A DNA stretch of 64,000 nt from Paraniabella ginsengisoli (GTDB lineage Bacteria > Bacteroidota > Bacteroidia > Chitinophagales > Chitinophagaceae), in contig NZ_JAKWBL010000002.1 of the NCBI RefSeq assembly GCF_022513635.1, positions 62,001 to 126,000 of the forward strand, given 5' to 3'. Position 1 is the stretch's first letter. Each line of letters starts with the position of its first letter. Positions 8,896-18,647 of the stretch are shown here, one piece after another. A program made the position numbers and the translations under genes. Below the pieces are notes generated by a model, which saw only the letters and a program-made list of their open reading frames with translations, made no database searches and was not told where the DNA came from.

Positions 8896-9699
8896 ATGGT
8901 TTTGTCATTAGGATTTTCACCCTGCCCAAACGATACATTTATATTTGATGTATTGGTAAATGGAAAGATTGATACTGGTGGTATTCAATTTGAACCTGTA
9001 CTTGAGGATGTTGAAACCCTTAACAGGTGGGCTCTTGAGGGTAAGCTAGATGTTACTAAACTAAGTTTTCCTGCTTTTTTCAGAACTTCGGAAATATATC
9101 AATTATTACATGCCGGTAGTGCTTTAGGAAAAGGAGTGGGGCCACTCTTGATTTCTAAAAATCAAAAATCCTTTTCTGACGAAGATGTTAATAACGCTAC
9201 TATTGTATTGCCAGGTGTGAACACTACCGCAAATATGCTTTTCAGTTTTGCTTATCCTAATGCAAAGAATAAAGTGTTTAAAATTTTTCATGAAATTGAA
9301 GATGCAGTTGTAAATAGTGCCGCTGATCTTGGTGTGATCATTCATGAAAACAGGTTTACTTACCAACAGAAAGGGTTGCATAAAGTGTTGGATTTAGGCG
9401 AGCATTGGGAAGCAAAAATGAATGCACCTATACCGCTTGGTGGTATTGTTATAAAAAGAGAGTTGGGTGAAGATGTGTATGGCATTGTAAATAGTTTAAT
9501 TAATAAAAGCCTTCAGTATTCGTTTGGCGAATATCCAATTGTTTCGAATTATGTAAAACAGCATGCGCAGGCAATGAGCGAAGATGTTATGCGGCAACAT
9601 ATCGAGTTATATGTAAACGACTATAGTCTGGATTTGGGAATGGATGGGCGAAATGCAATTGATGTGTTGAGGAATGTTTTTGATACAAGTAGGACATGA
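8896..9699 (+). CDS. mqnD: 1,4-dihydroxy-6-naphthoate synthase
   Basis: MqnD converts cyclic dehypoxanthine futalosine into 1,4-dihydroxy-6-naphthoate, a menaquinone precursor. The protein has the periplasmic-binding-protein-like fold typical of the family; GFSPCPNDTFIF at the N-terminus is diagnostic, as are KLSFPAFF and IPLGGIVIKREL. Its 267 residues are near the family norm. Together with mqnB upstream it indicates that this organism makes menaquinone by the futalosine route; mqnA, mqnC and mqnE are not in the window. Confidence 0.95.
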   Translation: MVLSLGFSPCPNDTFIFDVLVNGKIDTGGIQFEPVLEDVETLNRWALEGKLDVTKLSFPAFFRTSEIYQLLHAGSALGKGVGPLLISKNQKSFSDEDVNNATIVLPGVNTTANMLFSFAYPNAKNKVFKIFHEIEDAVVNSAADLGVIIHENRFTYQQKGLHKVLDLGEHWEAKMNAPIPLGGIVIKRELGEDVYGIVNSLINKSLQYSFGEYPIVSNYVKQHAQAMSEDVMRQHIELYVNDYSLDLGMDGRNAIDVLRNVFDTSRT

Positions 9700-9747
9700 C
9701 AAGTAGTAGATAGGAAAATGTCTTATAAAATAGCTTCTTACTATTTC

Positions 9748-11057
9748 CTACTCCTTTCTTAAAGCTTTCTTATAAGTTTCCAGACAACGTTCTCTGGCAA
9801 ATTCATGTGTTACGATAGGTTCGGGATAGTTTTCACTTTCAAATTCAGGAACCCATTTTTTTATATACTTAAATTCAGGATCAAATTTTTTTGTTTGAAT
9901 ATAAGGATTGAAAATCCTGAAGTAAGGTGCCGCGTCGCAACCACTGCCAGCCGCCCATTGCCAGCCGCCATTGTTCGATGCCAGATCATAATCTAACAGC
10001 TTCTCCGCAAAGTATGCTTCACCCCAGCGCCAGTCGATCAATAGATGTTTGGTAAGAAAAGACGCAGTCACCATTCTTATACGATTATGCATAAAACCTG
10101 TTTCATTTAATTCTCTCATGCCTGCATCTACAATGGGATAACCGGTTTGGCCTTTGCACCAGGCTTCAAATTCCTTTTCATTGTTGCGCCAGTTTATTTT
10201 ATCATATTCACTCTTAAATGATTGATCAACGACATATGGAAAATGGAACAAGATCATTTGATAGAAGTCGCGCCAGATAAGCTCTTTAAGATATGGTTGG
10301 TTTAAGTTTTGTGCTTTAGTCGCCAACTTACGTATGCTGATGGTTCCAAATCTTAAATGAATACTTAACCTTGATGTTCCTTTAATGCCGGGTATATCTC
10401 TTGTTTTGTCATAATCTTTAATCAATCCATTGTCTGGTTGAGCGTCAGGAAAGATTGCGTTGTTATGCTTAAAACCGATCTTCTGTAACGAAGGGATAGA
10501 TACTGCTTTTTGTGTATGAAAATTGCGCCAGTATTTTTTTGTTGGATATGATGTTAAATGAAATGGCTTCAAAGCCGACAACCATTTATTAGCGTATGGT
10601 GTGTAAATAGTGTATGGCGTGCCATCACTTTTAACTATTTCATTCCTTTCAAAAATGACCTGATCTTTAAATCCTTTCACAGGAATTTCTATTTTTTGAA
10701 ATAACTGTAAATATTATTGTCGCGTTTTCGGGCATAAGGCTCATAGTCGTTATTTAAATAAATCGCCTGAATGTTGTAATCTTTTTCAAGGCCTTTAAAA
10801 ACTTCTTCCGGTTTACCATAACGAACGTCCAATGTGCTGCCAAGTTTGATTAACTGTTGCTGAATTTTTTCTAATGCCTGATAGATAAACACCATTCGTT
10901 TATCATTTGGATCTTTCAACTCATCCAATATTTCTGTATCGAATATAAAGACAGGCTGCACTACATGTTCGTCTTTTAAAGCGTGATACAGTCCTGCATT
11001 ATCTTCCAGCCGAAGATCTCTGCGAAACCAGAATATACTTACCATTTTCTTTTTCAA
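9748..11057 (-). CDS. deoxyribodipyrimidine photolyase/cryptochrome family (frame-broken)
   Basis: A light-dependent DNA repair flavoprotein of about 436 residues after repair. The N-terminal alpha/beta antenna domain begins SIFWFRRDLRLEDNAGLYHA. The FAD domain shows GTSRLSIHLRFGTIS, ELIWRDFYQM, WCKGQTGYPIVDAGMREL, MHNRIRMVTASFL, DWRWGE and the Trp-containing NNGGWQWAAGSGCDAAPYFR, all typical of class I CPD photolyases. The frame breaks at about 10698: adding one T after AGTTAT changes YFKK-stop into YFQKIEIPVKGFKDQVIF with no loss. Class I photolyase is most likely; a cryptochrome role cannot be excluded. Confidence 0.93.
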
Positions 11058-11103
11058 TCTTAAATAGTTTTGCTGTACAACAACTACAAAAAGCGAACCT
11101 GTT

Positions 11104-11927
11104 TTAAAAAAGAGAAGTTATATATTGCTGATGAAGCCGGGATGTGAGTTGATTAGTGTAGTTTATATTTTCTACTGATCGGATCCATCTGATACCGCGG
11201 ATAACATTGGTAATAAAAACTTCATCGGCCTCAAGCAGATCTATGGGCCTGCAAGGTGTTTCTGTTATCGTTTCGATTGTGTCAATTAAATATGCCCGCA
11301 TCACACCGTCAACACATCCTTCTGTTAGTGAAGGCGTAAAGATAGTACCGTTTTTAATCCAGAATAAATTTGCAATCGTCGTTTCGCATATATTTTCGCG
11401 ATGATTCAGAATGATACAATCATTCCATTTTTGCTGTTGGACATATTGTGCGGCAACGCTGTATGTCAGTGCTGATGCGGATTTAAGGTTTGCAACATGA
11501 TCACAACTTTTTTTAACAAGAGGGCAAAAGCCGGTGACCATGCCATTTACATTCAAATCGTTTATTGATGTGTCTAAAGACCATGCTTCGATAAGATAAT
11601 TCAGTTTACCACCACCGTCATATAATCCGCCATTACCATTAGAAAATGACAACCGTACACGAGCAGACGCCGTACACTTGTTTTTTTCACAAAGTATTTT
11701 TATTTGTGAGAACAACTGCTCTACCGTTAGATGTTGTGGCCATATATAATGTAAAAGAGCTATACTTTTTTCAATTCTTTTTTGTGATAAGAAGATAACA
11801 GGATTTCGTTTTTCCATACTCTTATCGTTTCGAAAAAACCATCGCCATAGCGGTAACTTTTATTACCTGCCTGCAAAATAGCTTCATGCTCGCTGTAGTA
11901 ATGTCCATTATAACAAATTTTCAGCAT
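11104..11927 (-). CDS. class IV PLP aminotransferase/lyase (frame-broken)
   Basis: A fold-type IV PLP enzyme, about 274 residues when joined. From ATG 11927 the sequence reads AGNKSYRYGDGFFETIRVW, the family N-terminal motif. One A added to the A6 run (11778-11783, complement) then continues as SSYHKKRIEKSIALLHYIWP. The PLP Lys is probably in NLKSASALTYSVA, with ENICETTIANLFWI and EGCVDGVMR downstream. Members include branched-chain aminotransferase, D-amino acid aminotransferase and aminodeoxychorismate lyase (PabC). The short length and diverged core suit PabC-like or uncharacterised members, and the neighbours do not decide. Confidence 0.8.
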
Positions 11928-11956
11928 GAATGAAGCCTGGTTAATAGTTAATGAAT

Positions 11957-12319
11957 TTATTGGATGGCTTTGGCAGACGCGGTGTCTACGTCGGTCAGGC
12001 GCTTTTGTTTGGTGGTAATGGAGTCCACGATAACTTTAAATTTTTCCGGATTCTTTCTATAATACTCTAGTGTATTATCAAACTGCTCTTTTGTTATTTT
12101 ATGGATTTTAAACACCTTATCCAGCATAGCATTATTTAAAGCGACCCTATTTTGTTCGGGATATTTATAATAAACAAAGCCATTCAAAAACTCGCTGCTT
12201 TGTGCCACATCCCATAAAACTTTTTCCATTTTTTCTTTTGGTAAAATATCTTTACCTGAATTACTTCGGCAAGCAGCAAAAACAACGATTATCGCTAAAA
12301 TGTAGAAACAACGCAGCAT
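11957..12319 (-). CDS. DUF4296 family lipoprotein
   Basis: A 120-residue lipoprotein with a short signal peptide ending in the lipobox VFAACRS. The core ILPKEKMEKVLWDVAQSSEF is characteristic of DUF4296, a small Bacteroidota-specific family of unknown function that commonly sits next to coaBC or bamD. It starts two bases after the coaBC stop and shares its transcript. A role at the cell envelope is inferred only from the lipobox and synteny with bamD. Confidence 0.88.
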   Translation of the reverse strand: MLRCFYILAIIVVFAACRSNSGKDILPKEKMEKVLWDVAQSSEFLNGFVYYKYPEQNRVALNNAMLDKVFKIHKITKEQFDNTLEYYRKNPEKFKVIVDSITTKQKRLTDVDTASAKAIQ

Positions 12320-12320
12320 G

Positions 12321-13527
12321 TTAAATACTTAAAGTTTTTGAATAATTCGTAACGGTGTCAATAATATCAGCGGCTACTTGGCTTTTACTTTTGGATTCGA
12401 ATTTTATTTCTTCACCGTTTTTTGTATAGATGGTAATCTTATTGGTGTCACTTCCAAATGCTGCGCCATCATTGAGTGAGTTAAGTACAATAAAGTCTGC
12501 ATTCTTTGAATTCAATTTTTCCAATGCGTTGGCTTTTTCATTATTCGTCTCTAAAGCAAAACCTAACAATACCTGATCGTCCCCTTTTATTGCGCCAAGG
12601 CTTTTAAGGATGTCTTTTGTTTTAACCAGCTTTAATTCAGGAACAGAAGTGTCTGTCTTTTTAATTTTTTGTTCGCTAATGGTTTCAGGCTTGTAATCTG
12701 CTACGGCTGCGGCCATCAAAGCTATGTCGCTATTTTTAAAATGATCATGACAGGCGTTGTACATCTCGTCAGATGATGTTACAGTGATGATGGTAATGCC
12801 TTCATATTCTGTCGGTAAATTTACCGGGCCGAGTACCAAGGTTACTTCTGCTCCTCGATCTCTACATTCCTTTGCCAGGGCTATTCCCATTTTACCGGAT
12901 GAATGGTTACCAATAAATCTCACGGGATCGACAGCCTCATGTGTTGGCCCGGCTGTAACTAAAACTCTTTTACCTAATAATGAGCTATTATTTTTTGGAA
13001 AAAATGCTGCAACGCAGAAACGATGTATTCCGGTTCTTCCATGCGACCATCGCCAAACAAACCACTCGCCAATTCTCCATTGCCAGGTTGTATAATGGCA
13101 ACGCCATCATTTTTTAATGTAGCGATATTACGGGCTGTGGTTGCATGGTGCCACATATCTTCATCCATTGCAGGAGCTGCAATAACGGGACAGGTAGCAG
13201 AGAGGTAAACCGAAAGCAATAGATTGTTACATTGCCCATTGGCCATTTTGGCCAGCGTGTTACAACTTAATGGAGCTATTAACATTACATCTGCCCAGCG
13301 CCCTAACTGCACATGATTGGCCCATGTGTTTTCTGCAAACATATCGCTCAACACTTCGTTTTTTGATAATGTTGATAACACCAAAGGTGAAACAAAATCT
13401 TTTGCAGCAGCAGTCATTACTACCTTTACTTCAGCGCCTTGTTTTACCAATAATCGTACGATTTGAATTGATTTGTAGGCTGCAATGCTACCTGATATTC
13501 CGATTAATATTTTTTGCCTTGTAACAT
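12321..13527 (-). CDS. coaBC: bifunctional phosphopantothenoylcysteine decarboxylase/synthase (frame-broken twice)
   Basis: CoaBC catalyses two consecutive steps of coenzyme A synthesis: CoaB joins phosphopantothenate with cysteine and CoaC decarboxylates the product. The repaired 402-residue protein starts MLQGKKILIGISGSIAAYK at ATG 13527 after adding one A to the run opposite 13510-13515. The flavodoxin-like CoaC domain has APLSCNTLAKMANG and APAMDEDMW; the CoaB domain has GPTHEAVDPVRFIGNHSSGKMG, AAVADYKP and GFALET. A second added T (run opposite 12998-13003) joins the domains through FFPKNNSSLLGKRVLVTAG. Intact in all other respects. Confidence 0.95.
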
Positions 13528-13530
13528 TTC

Positions 13531-13559
13531 GTCAATGGGTCAATAGTTAATAGTCAATC
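13531..13559. repeat. short-period GTCAATGG/GTCAATAG repeat
   Basis: GTCAATGGGTCAATAG followed by TTAATAGTCAATCA sits just upstream of the coaBC start and shares its words with 8841-8860. Confidence 0.55.
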
Positions 13560-13664
13560 AAACAGCAACTATTAATCTGGTGAGTTATATTCTTCTGTTC
13601 AAGTGTGCGACGCAAGATAGATGATAGTAGCACACAGCCGACTACAAAATTATTCAAAAACAGA

Positions 13665-13698
13665 AAAACCACAGACATTTAAATGTTACTGTGGTTTT
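13665..13698 (-). terminator. hairpin terminator after rpoZ
   Basis: AAAACCACAG pairs with CTGTGGTTTT. Read on the minus strand it is followed by a T run and lies 20 bases past the rpoZ stop. A promoter for coaBC would then be needed in 13528-13664. Confidence 0.6.
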
Positions 13699-13718
13699 AA
13701 TTTTTTACTAAAATGCGA

Positions 13719-14056
13719 TTAGCTGAATAGTTCGTCTTCTGCCTTTCTGAAATAAACTTTATCATCTAAAAACTCATGTGTTGCTAATAAAGCAGGATTG
13801 GGCATTCTTTCGTATGCTCTCGAAATTTCGATCTGCTCTTTATTTTCATGAATCTCTTCTAAAGAATCAGTGTGGCTGGCAAATTCATCCAGCTTATTGT
13901 GTAATTCCTCTTTAATAGAGATGTTGATCTGGTTCGATCTTTTAGCGATGATGGCGATAGATTCGTAAAGATTGCCGGTTTTGCTTTTGATGATACCCAG
14001 ATCTTTGGTTTCCACACCGGTATGCCAGCGCTAAGTTGTCGTCTTAACTTGCTCAT
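13719..14056 (-). CDS. rpoZ: RNA polymerase omega subunit (Rpb6-like; frame-broken start)
   Basis: The small subunit that helps assemble RNA polymerase. The core GNLYESIAIIAKRSNQINIS is the Bacteroidota omega signature (TGNIYESxAIIAKRAxQI). The ATG at 14056 reads MSKLRRQLSAGIPV, then leaves frame at GGTGTGG near 14016; removing one TG unit or adding one base joins it to ETKDLGIIKSKTGN. The downstream frame alone could only begin at GTG 14015. The start overlaps the last 26 bases of bamD, an unusually long overlap that implies translational coupling. A hairpin terminator follows. Confidence 0.87.
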
Positions 14057-14849
14057 TATTGCTAAATTTTTGTATTTCTGTATTTGATGATGTGATGTAG
14101 GCTTCTACATCTTTACGATATTTACTGTCGGGAAAACGTTCTAAAAAGTCATTTGCTGCATTTACCACTTCCCTATAACGCTCAACTTTTTTAGTGACTA
14201 CTGTTAATTCAGCAGCCCGATAAAAAGACCTTACTGCCATAAATTTGTATTCATCTGAAACGTTAGATTCAGGAAAGTTTTCCAGCAAGGTTGTAAAAGT
14301 AACACCTGCGGCTCTGAATTCGCCCAGATTATAATACAACATAGCTGATTTATAATCCTTGGTCTCCAGCTTTTTTCTCAATTCATCAATAAGGCGATTT
14401 GCTTCTGTGTTTCTTACAGATTGCGGATGCGTATTGATAAATGTTTGAAGGTTGCTGATTGCTTTATAAGTATTTGTCTGATCCAACTCGGCCTTTGGCG
14501 ATTGAAGGAAGAAAGTGTATGCACGCATATATTCTATTTCTTCCGATCTGGCGCTATTGCGATAACCTTCAAGAAAGTTCTTAAAAAGATTCTCAGCGTT
14601 TATATAGTCCTTCTGATTGTAAGCCGAGTAAGCATATTTGTAATAAATGTCTTCAGCTTGCGGTGTGGTTTTATAATAAGGCAACACATCTTCATAAATA
14701 GTTTGCGCCTTCATCCACTTCTTTTTAGCATAGAAATCATCCGCCATTTTTAACTTGTATGCGGGGTCTTTGCTTTTTAATATCTTGTTCATGCCGGGGC
14801 CACAGGATATTAAGAATGATACTAAAAAAATAGCGATTACAAATCTCAT
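14031..14849 (-). CDS. bamD: outer membrane assembly lipoprotein BamD
   Basis: BamD is the essential lipoprotein of the BAM complex that inserts beta-barrel proteins. The signal peptide MRFVIAIFLVSFLISCGPG carries a lipobox, and the rest is TPR-like helical repeats (YKLKMADDFYAKKKWMKAQ, YKYAYSAYNQKDYINAE, FPDSKYRKDVEAYI). About 272 residues. The frame is open to ATG 14870, but that codon abuts a perfect -7 promoter box, so ATG 14849 is the start, with a leader of only a few bases. Conserved Bacteroidota synteny with rpoZ and coaBC supports the assignment. Confidence 0.93.
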   Translation of the reverse strand: MRFVIAIFLVSFLISCGPGMNKILKSKDPAYKLKMADDFYAKKKWMKAQTIYEDVLPYYKTTPQAEDIYYKYAYSAYNQKDYINAENLFKNFLEGYRNSARSEEIEYMRAYTFFLQSPKAELDQTNTYKAISNLQTFINTHPQSVRNTEANRLIDELRKKLETKDYKSAMLYYNLGEFRAAGVTFTTLLENFPESNVSDEYKFMAVRSFYRAAELTVVTKKVERYREVVNAANDFLERFPDSKYRKDVEAYITSSNTEIQKFSNNEQVKTTT

Positions 14850-14857
14850 AAAGTTTG

Positions 14858-14865
14858 CAAAGTTA
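14858..14865 (-). promoter_or_regulatory. putative -7 promoter element of bamD (TAACTTTG)
   Basis: Exact TAnnTTTG match nine bases before ATG 14849. A TTAG lies 21 bases further upstream, three of four matches to the -33 TTTG. The placement decides the bamD start. Confidence 0.55.
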
Positions 14866-14987
14866 ACCATAATGCGGCAAATTTTGCTAAAAATAATGAC
14901 CTGCCTAACTATATGATAGTTAAGGTTTTGGTAAAGAATTTTAGTATTTTGAAAAATCGAAAAACGTAGAAATCAGACCTTTGATAA

Positions 14988-15791
14988 TCAATTGTTTTTA
15001 GCATGTTCTGCCAAAAAATGATCTAAGGCGGTAATCATACTTGGCGATTTTGGCTTAGGTGCAATAATCTGGGGAGTTAATCCCTGTTTAACAGCCTCTG
15101 CCTTGGTGTTATCCCCAAAAGTACCTACAACCATTCCGTTTTGCTTAAATTTTGGAAAGTTGTTGAACCAGCTTTTTATACCAGAAGGAGTGAAGAAACA
15201 AATGATGTCAAAACGCTTTTCTCCCACAGCACCTTTTACATCGTTGCTTTGCGAACGATACATAAAGGCTAATTCAAAGTCGCAGTTATGATTTTTTAAC
15301 CAGTTAACAATGTCGCTGTCCTGCTGGTTTTCAGAACAAACATACAAAAAGCTTAGGTTTTCTTTGTGCTTGTTCATAACATCGAACAAGCTTTTATTAG
15401 TACCATCAGCTCCGTAAAACACTTTACGTTTTCTATATAAAATAAATTTTTGCAGGTAAAGGGCAACCGCTTCGGTTATGCAGAAATATTTAGTATCCTG
15501 AGAAACCGTGATTTTGTTTTCTTCACAAGTGCGAAAAAAGTGATCAATAGCATTGCGGCTTGTAAAAATAACACCGGTAAATCTGGAGATATTTATTTTT
15601 TGTTGCCTGAAATCTTTTCCTAAAATGGGGACTATGCTTATCAGTGGTTCAAAATCAAGCGTTACTCCATATTTTCTTTCCAACTCGAAAAAAGGCGACT
15701 TATCGCTTAACGGTTTGGGTTGAGTAATGAGTATACGTTCGATTTTGTCCGTTGAAGACTTGGTCCCTGATTTTTTTACTTCATTTAACAT
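14988..15791 (-). CDS. hemD: uroporphyrinogen-III synthase
   Basis: HemD cyclises hydroxymethylbilane to uroporphyrinogen III for heme and siroheme. The family is poorly conserved, but the two-domain layout and landmarks are present: RILITQPKPLSDKSPFFEL at the N-terminus, GVIFTSRNAIDHFF in the first domain, FLYVCSENQQDSDI at the hinge, and FDIICFFTPSGIKSWF with GTFGDNTKAEAVKQG near the C-terminus. It has 267 residues from ATG 15791 (a TTG at 15797 is also in frame). The DUF4271 gene lies just upstream, a pairing common in Bacteroidota. Confidence 0.88.
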   Translation of the reverse strand: MLNEVKKSGTKSSTDKIERILITQPKPLSDKSPFFELERKYGVTLDFEPLISIVPILGKDFRQQKINISRFTGVIFTSRNAIDHFFRTCEENKITVSQDTKYFCITEAVALYLQKFILYRKRKVFYGADGTNKSLFDVMNKHKENLSFLYVCSENQQDSDIVNWLKNHNCDFELAFMYRSQSNDVKGAVGEKRFDIICFFTPSGIKSWFNNFPKFKQNGMVVGTFGDNTKAEAVKQGLTPQIIAPKPKSPSMITALDHFLAEHAKNN

Positions 15792-15813
15792 TAGCAATTC
15801 CTAAAATTGTTTG

Positions 15814-15821
15814 CAAAAGTA
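15814..15821 (-). promoter_or_regulatory. putative -7 promoter element of hemD (TACTTTTG)
   Basis: Exact TAnnTTTG match 23 bases upstream of ATG 15791. No clear -33 element at standard spacing. Confidence 0.45.
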
Positions 15822-15826
15822 CGCTA

Positions 15827-16704
15827 TTATTTTAAAAAGGCTACGATTCCTTTGTACAGTATTACCGTAGGCAAAATTTCGAAAGCACTTATGTATAACA
15901 AGAAATGAAAGAAACTTATTGTTTTTTCTTTTCTTACTAACCCGACAGCTGCTATGTAACGATATAAAACAAAACCTGAAATTAGCAGCCGCTTAAAGTC
16001 CAGGCGATTGTATTAGCCGGCTTTCCCGTTAACGCAATAATAATGATTAGCGGCAACAATAGTATGGCCAATATTTTATTAACAAGAAAAATAAGAAATA
16101 TATAATTATCTGCAAGCTTAGTTACCTTAAATACCCAACCAATAAATTTCAAAATACCATATTTGAAAAGATACACAACACCTACTAATATTACGGCGTA
16201 TATGAATAATTGCCAAAATGGAAAGTTAATTGCAGGTGTAATTCGTTGTACAGATAATGCAATATATATCCCCGCTGTAACAACAAAAAAAATGTTGAAG
16301 AGCAGCGATGGTAATGAATTTTGAACCACTTGCTTTTTTAGCTGCCGTTGTTTTAAACTGCGCCGAAAAAAAGATGTGTCAGGTCGGAAAAGTATTTGTC
16401 GAAACCTCCTTTAAATATTGCGAAAAGTAAAAAAAGGCCGGTAATAACATAAAAGTAAATCTCTTTACCCGGTGGGTTGATCTTTTTACATAAGGTGGGT
16501 AGCCAGCTTTTTCAGTTATATTAAAATAAGGATGCTTGTTGATGATCTTTCTTGTGAATTCAATGTTTTTGCGCAATATCGAATCTTTGGCTACAGCTAG
16601 GCTATCAATTCTGGCCTTCGCAATACTATCGGTACGGGTTGGCTGCGCAGAACCACAAAGCGCACTACAAGAACAAAAAATATTAGTAGAATAATTCTGA
16701 TCAA
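15827..16704 (-). CDS. DUF4271 membrane protein (frame-broken at several sites)
   Basis: A multi-spanning inner-membrane protein of unknown function. It has a leader peptide, a soluble stretch (PTRTDSIAKARIDSLAVAKD, HPYFN), then roughly seven hydrophobic segments. The diagnostic DUF4271 core SLPSLLFNIFFVVTAGIYIA, KFIGWVFK and YIFLIFLVNKILAILLLP is intact. One T added near 16370 joins HLFFRRSLKQRQLKKQVVQN to it, and one base near 15988 extends the C-terminus through SGFVLYRYIAAVGLVRKEK to FHFLLYISAFEILPTVILY. The extreme N-terminus has a further break, and the start (TTG 16704) is uncertain. Confidence 0.8.
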
Positions 16705-16739
16705 AAGAGAATTTTGCTGCAAAAATAGAGTGATAGATT

Positions 16740-18540
16740 CTAAAAGTAGTTAACGAACCCGAAATGTATTTTAGATTGTCTTAGATTAAAGTTGGTATCA
16801 TTCCTTTTTCCCACCGCCCAAGCCAGATTGAATAACCCCACTTTTGTTTCAAAAGCAAGTCCCAACCGCCGGAAACATAGGTGTAGCTTGTGTTATTACC
16901 ACGACTGGCATTTTTACCCCACCCACCATCTGTAAATACATTAAAGTAAGAGTTTTCACCAACCAGGTAACGATACTCTAAAGTGCCTATACCGTATTGA
17001 GAAAGGAACTGGCTTTGTTCATCAAACCCTCTTAACAGTCTATATCCACCGATTTGAAAAAGTTCATTCCTGAAAATATTGCTGCCGGAAATATAGCCAC
17101 CATTGATGGCTGTTTTAACGGTACTGCGTTGTGCTTTACCAATTGGGAAATATTTGGCAGCTGTCAACACTGATCTCAATTGATAAGATTGTGTTGTAAC
17201 GGTGTCATATAAACTTCCGAAGTTAAAGGCAGGATCATCCGGGTCCTGCAGATCTAATATCTGGTCGTTCGGTTTCACTTTTTTATTACCAACTGCAGTG
17301 TTGAATAATAATTCGAATCCGCTTACAGGATTGAAAATATAATCAGTTGTATTGAGTTGATATTCCACTCCAACATTTGTGATCTTTACATCACCATCTT
17401 CAGGTAATTTTTTTGTAGCAATGATCGCTTCCTCATTAATGAAATTCAGGATACTGCTAAATCTTTGCACATAAAGTTTTACACGTTGTTGCCGGTTTAG
17501 GGCCAGTTGCGTTCCCAGTCTAATATCAAAATTTAAAAAAGCAGAATCTCTTTTTAACATGTTGAAACGAAGGTCCAGTCCAAAAGGTGAATTGAATAGA
17601 TAGGGCTGGTCATAACTGATATTTAACCGTTGAGATGAAGCTTGTAACCTTTGCCATATAAGACCGATGCTTTCCCCTCCGCCAAAAGCATTTTTAAGAT
17701 CGAGTAATCCTTCACCGGTTATCAGCATTTTTTTAGTGGCCGATGCGTCGCTGTTAGGAAGGAAACCTATAATGATATTTACCTGGCTGCTTTTTTCTGC
17801 TGTAGAAATAATTCGATAGTACCGCCTGAACTACCCCAAATAACCTGTGGAGGAAATTGCTCCTCAACATAGTTTAGTTTTTTTAACTCTGTACTTATCT
17901 GCTGCAATTTTTCTTTGTTATAAGTGGCGCCGTTCTTTATATCAAGAAATTGCTGCAGGTACTCGTTACTGATTTTGGCATTACCTGTTATTTTAATGCT
18001 ATCAATATGGTAAAGTGGGCCTGGTTTCACGTTTATTCTGCCTGATACCTCATTGCCATTTATTTGGATGCTATCCAGATAAATGTTAGCAAAAGGGTAT
18101 CCGTTATTTTCCATGTAATTCAGCATTCGTTGCTGAAGTGTAAGTACCTGGTTAGGATCATATTGCTTTTGGGCAAAACTATTTTCTGTCCAACCGATTT
18201 TGTCAAGCCAACTGCGCGAGGCTTCATTCACATGTATTGCAGCCCATTTATAGATTTCGCCAAAGAATATATGAACTGTAGCCGATGTAGAATCGATACG
18301 TGTTGAGTCAATGGAGGCTGTGATATATCCTTTGGCATGTAAAAGCGGAACTAACTGATCTATATATATAAGGCAATCATCTCTGTTTACAAATTCCTTT
18401 TGTGGGGCGATATTATTAGCGAATACACTGTCCTTGTCTACTGCAACAATATTCAAATAATAATTGTTTTGAGCTTTTATAAGCAACATATTCAAAAGCA
18501 AAATTGCTGTAAGCAGGTATCGTATCTTTGCAGGTTTCAA
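16740..18540 (-). CDS. Omp85/BamA-superfamily outer membrane protein (frame-broken twice)
   Basis: A signal peptide (LLTAILLLNMLLIKAQ) is followed by POTRA-like domains at about residues 100-245, including GPLYHIDSIKITGNAKIS, and a C-terminal 16-stranded-type barrel ending in Phe. Repaired length is about 600 residues, smaller than BamA, so it is a BamA/TamA-like relative rather than the main insertase. One A added opposite 17791-17796 joins QQKKSSQVNIIIGFLPNSD; one T opposite 16864-16865 restores YVSGGLGLAFETKVGLFNLA through to SKIHFGFVNYF. The barrel has the FRNELFQIGGYRLLRGFDEQ motif. Confidence 0.88.
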
Positions 18541-18553
18541 CGAGGTAAAAGTA

Positions 18554-18583
18554 AGTTGAAAAGTTGAAAGGTTGAAAAGTTGG
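18554..18583. repeat. GTTGAAAAGTTG short tandem repeat
   Basis: Three imperfect copies of a 9-10 bp unit (GTTGAAAA, GTTGAAAG, GTTGAAAA) between the divergent Omp85 gene and hemW. Confidence 0.6.
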
Positions 18584-18647
18584 CAGGGTATAAAAAATAC
18601 ATACTTGTTAAGCTATAAACATGTAAACTTATCAATTTTAAAAAGAC

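Noticed and set aside
12757..13095. Plus-strand ORF across the coaBC break
   Set aside because: It spans the joined CoaC/CoaB region on the opposite strand; the minus-strand reading has strong homology.
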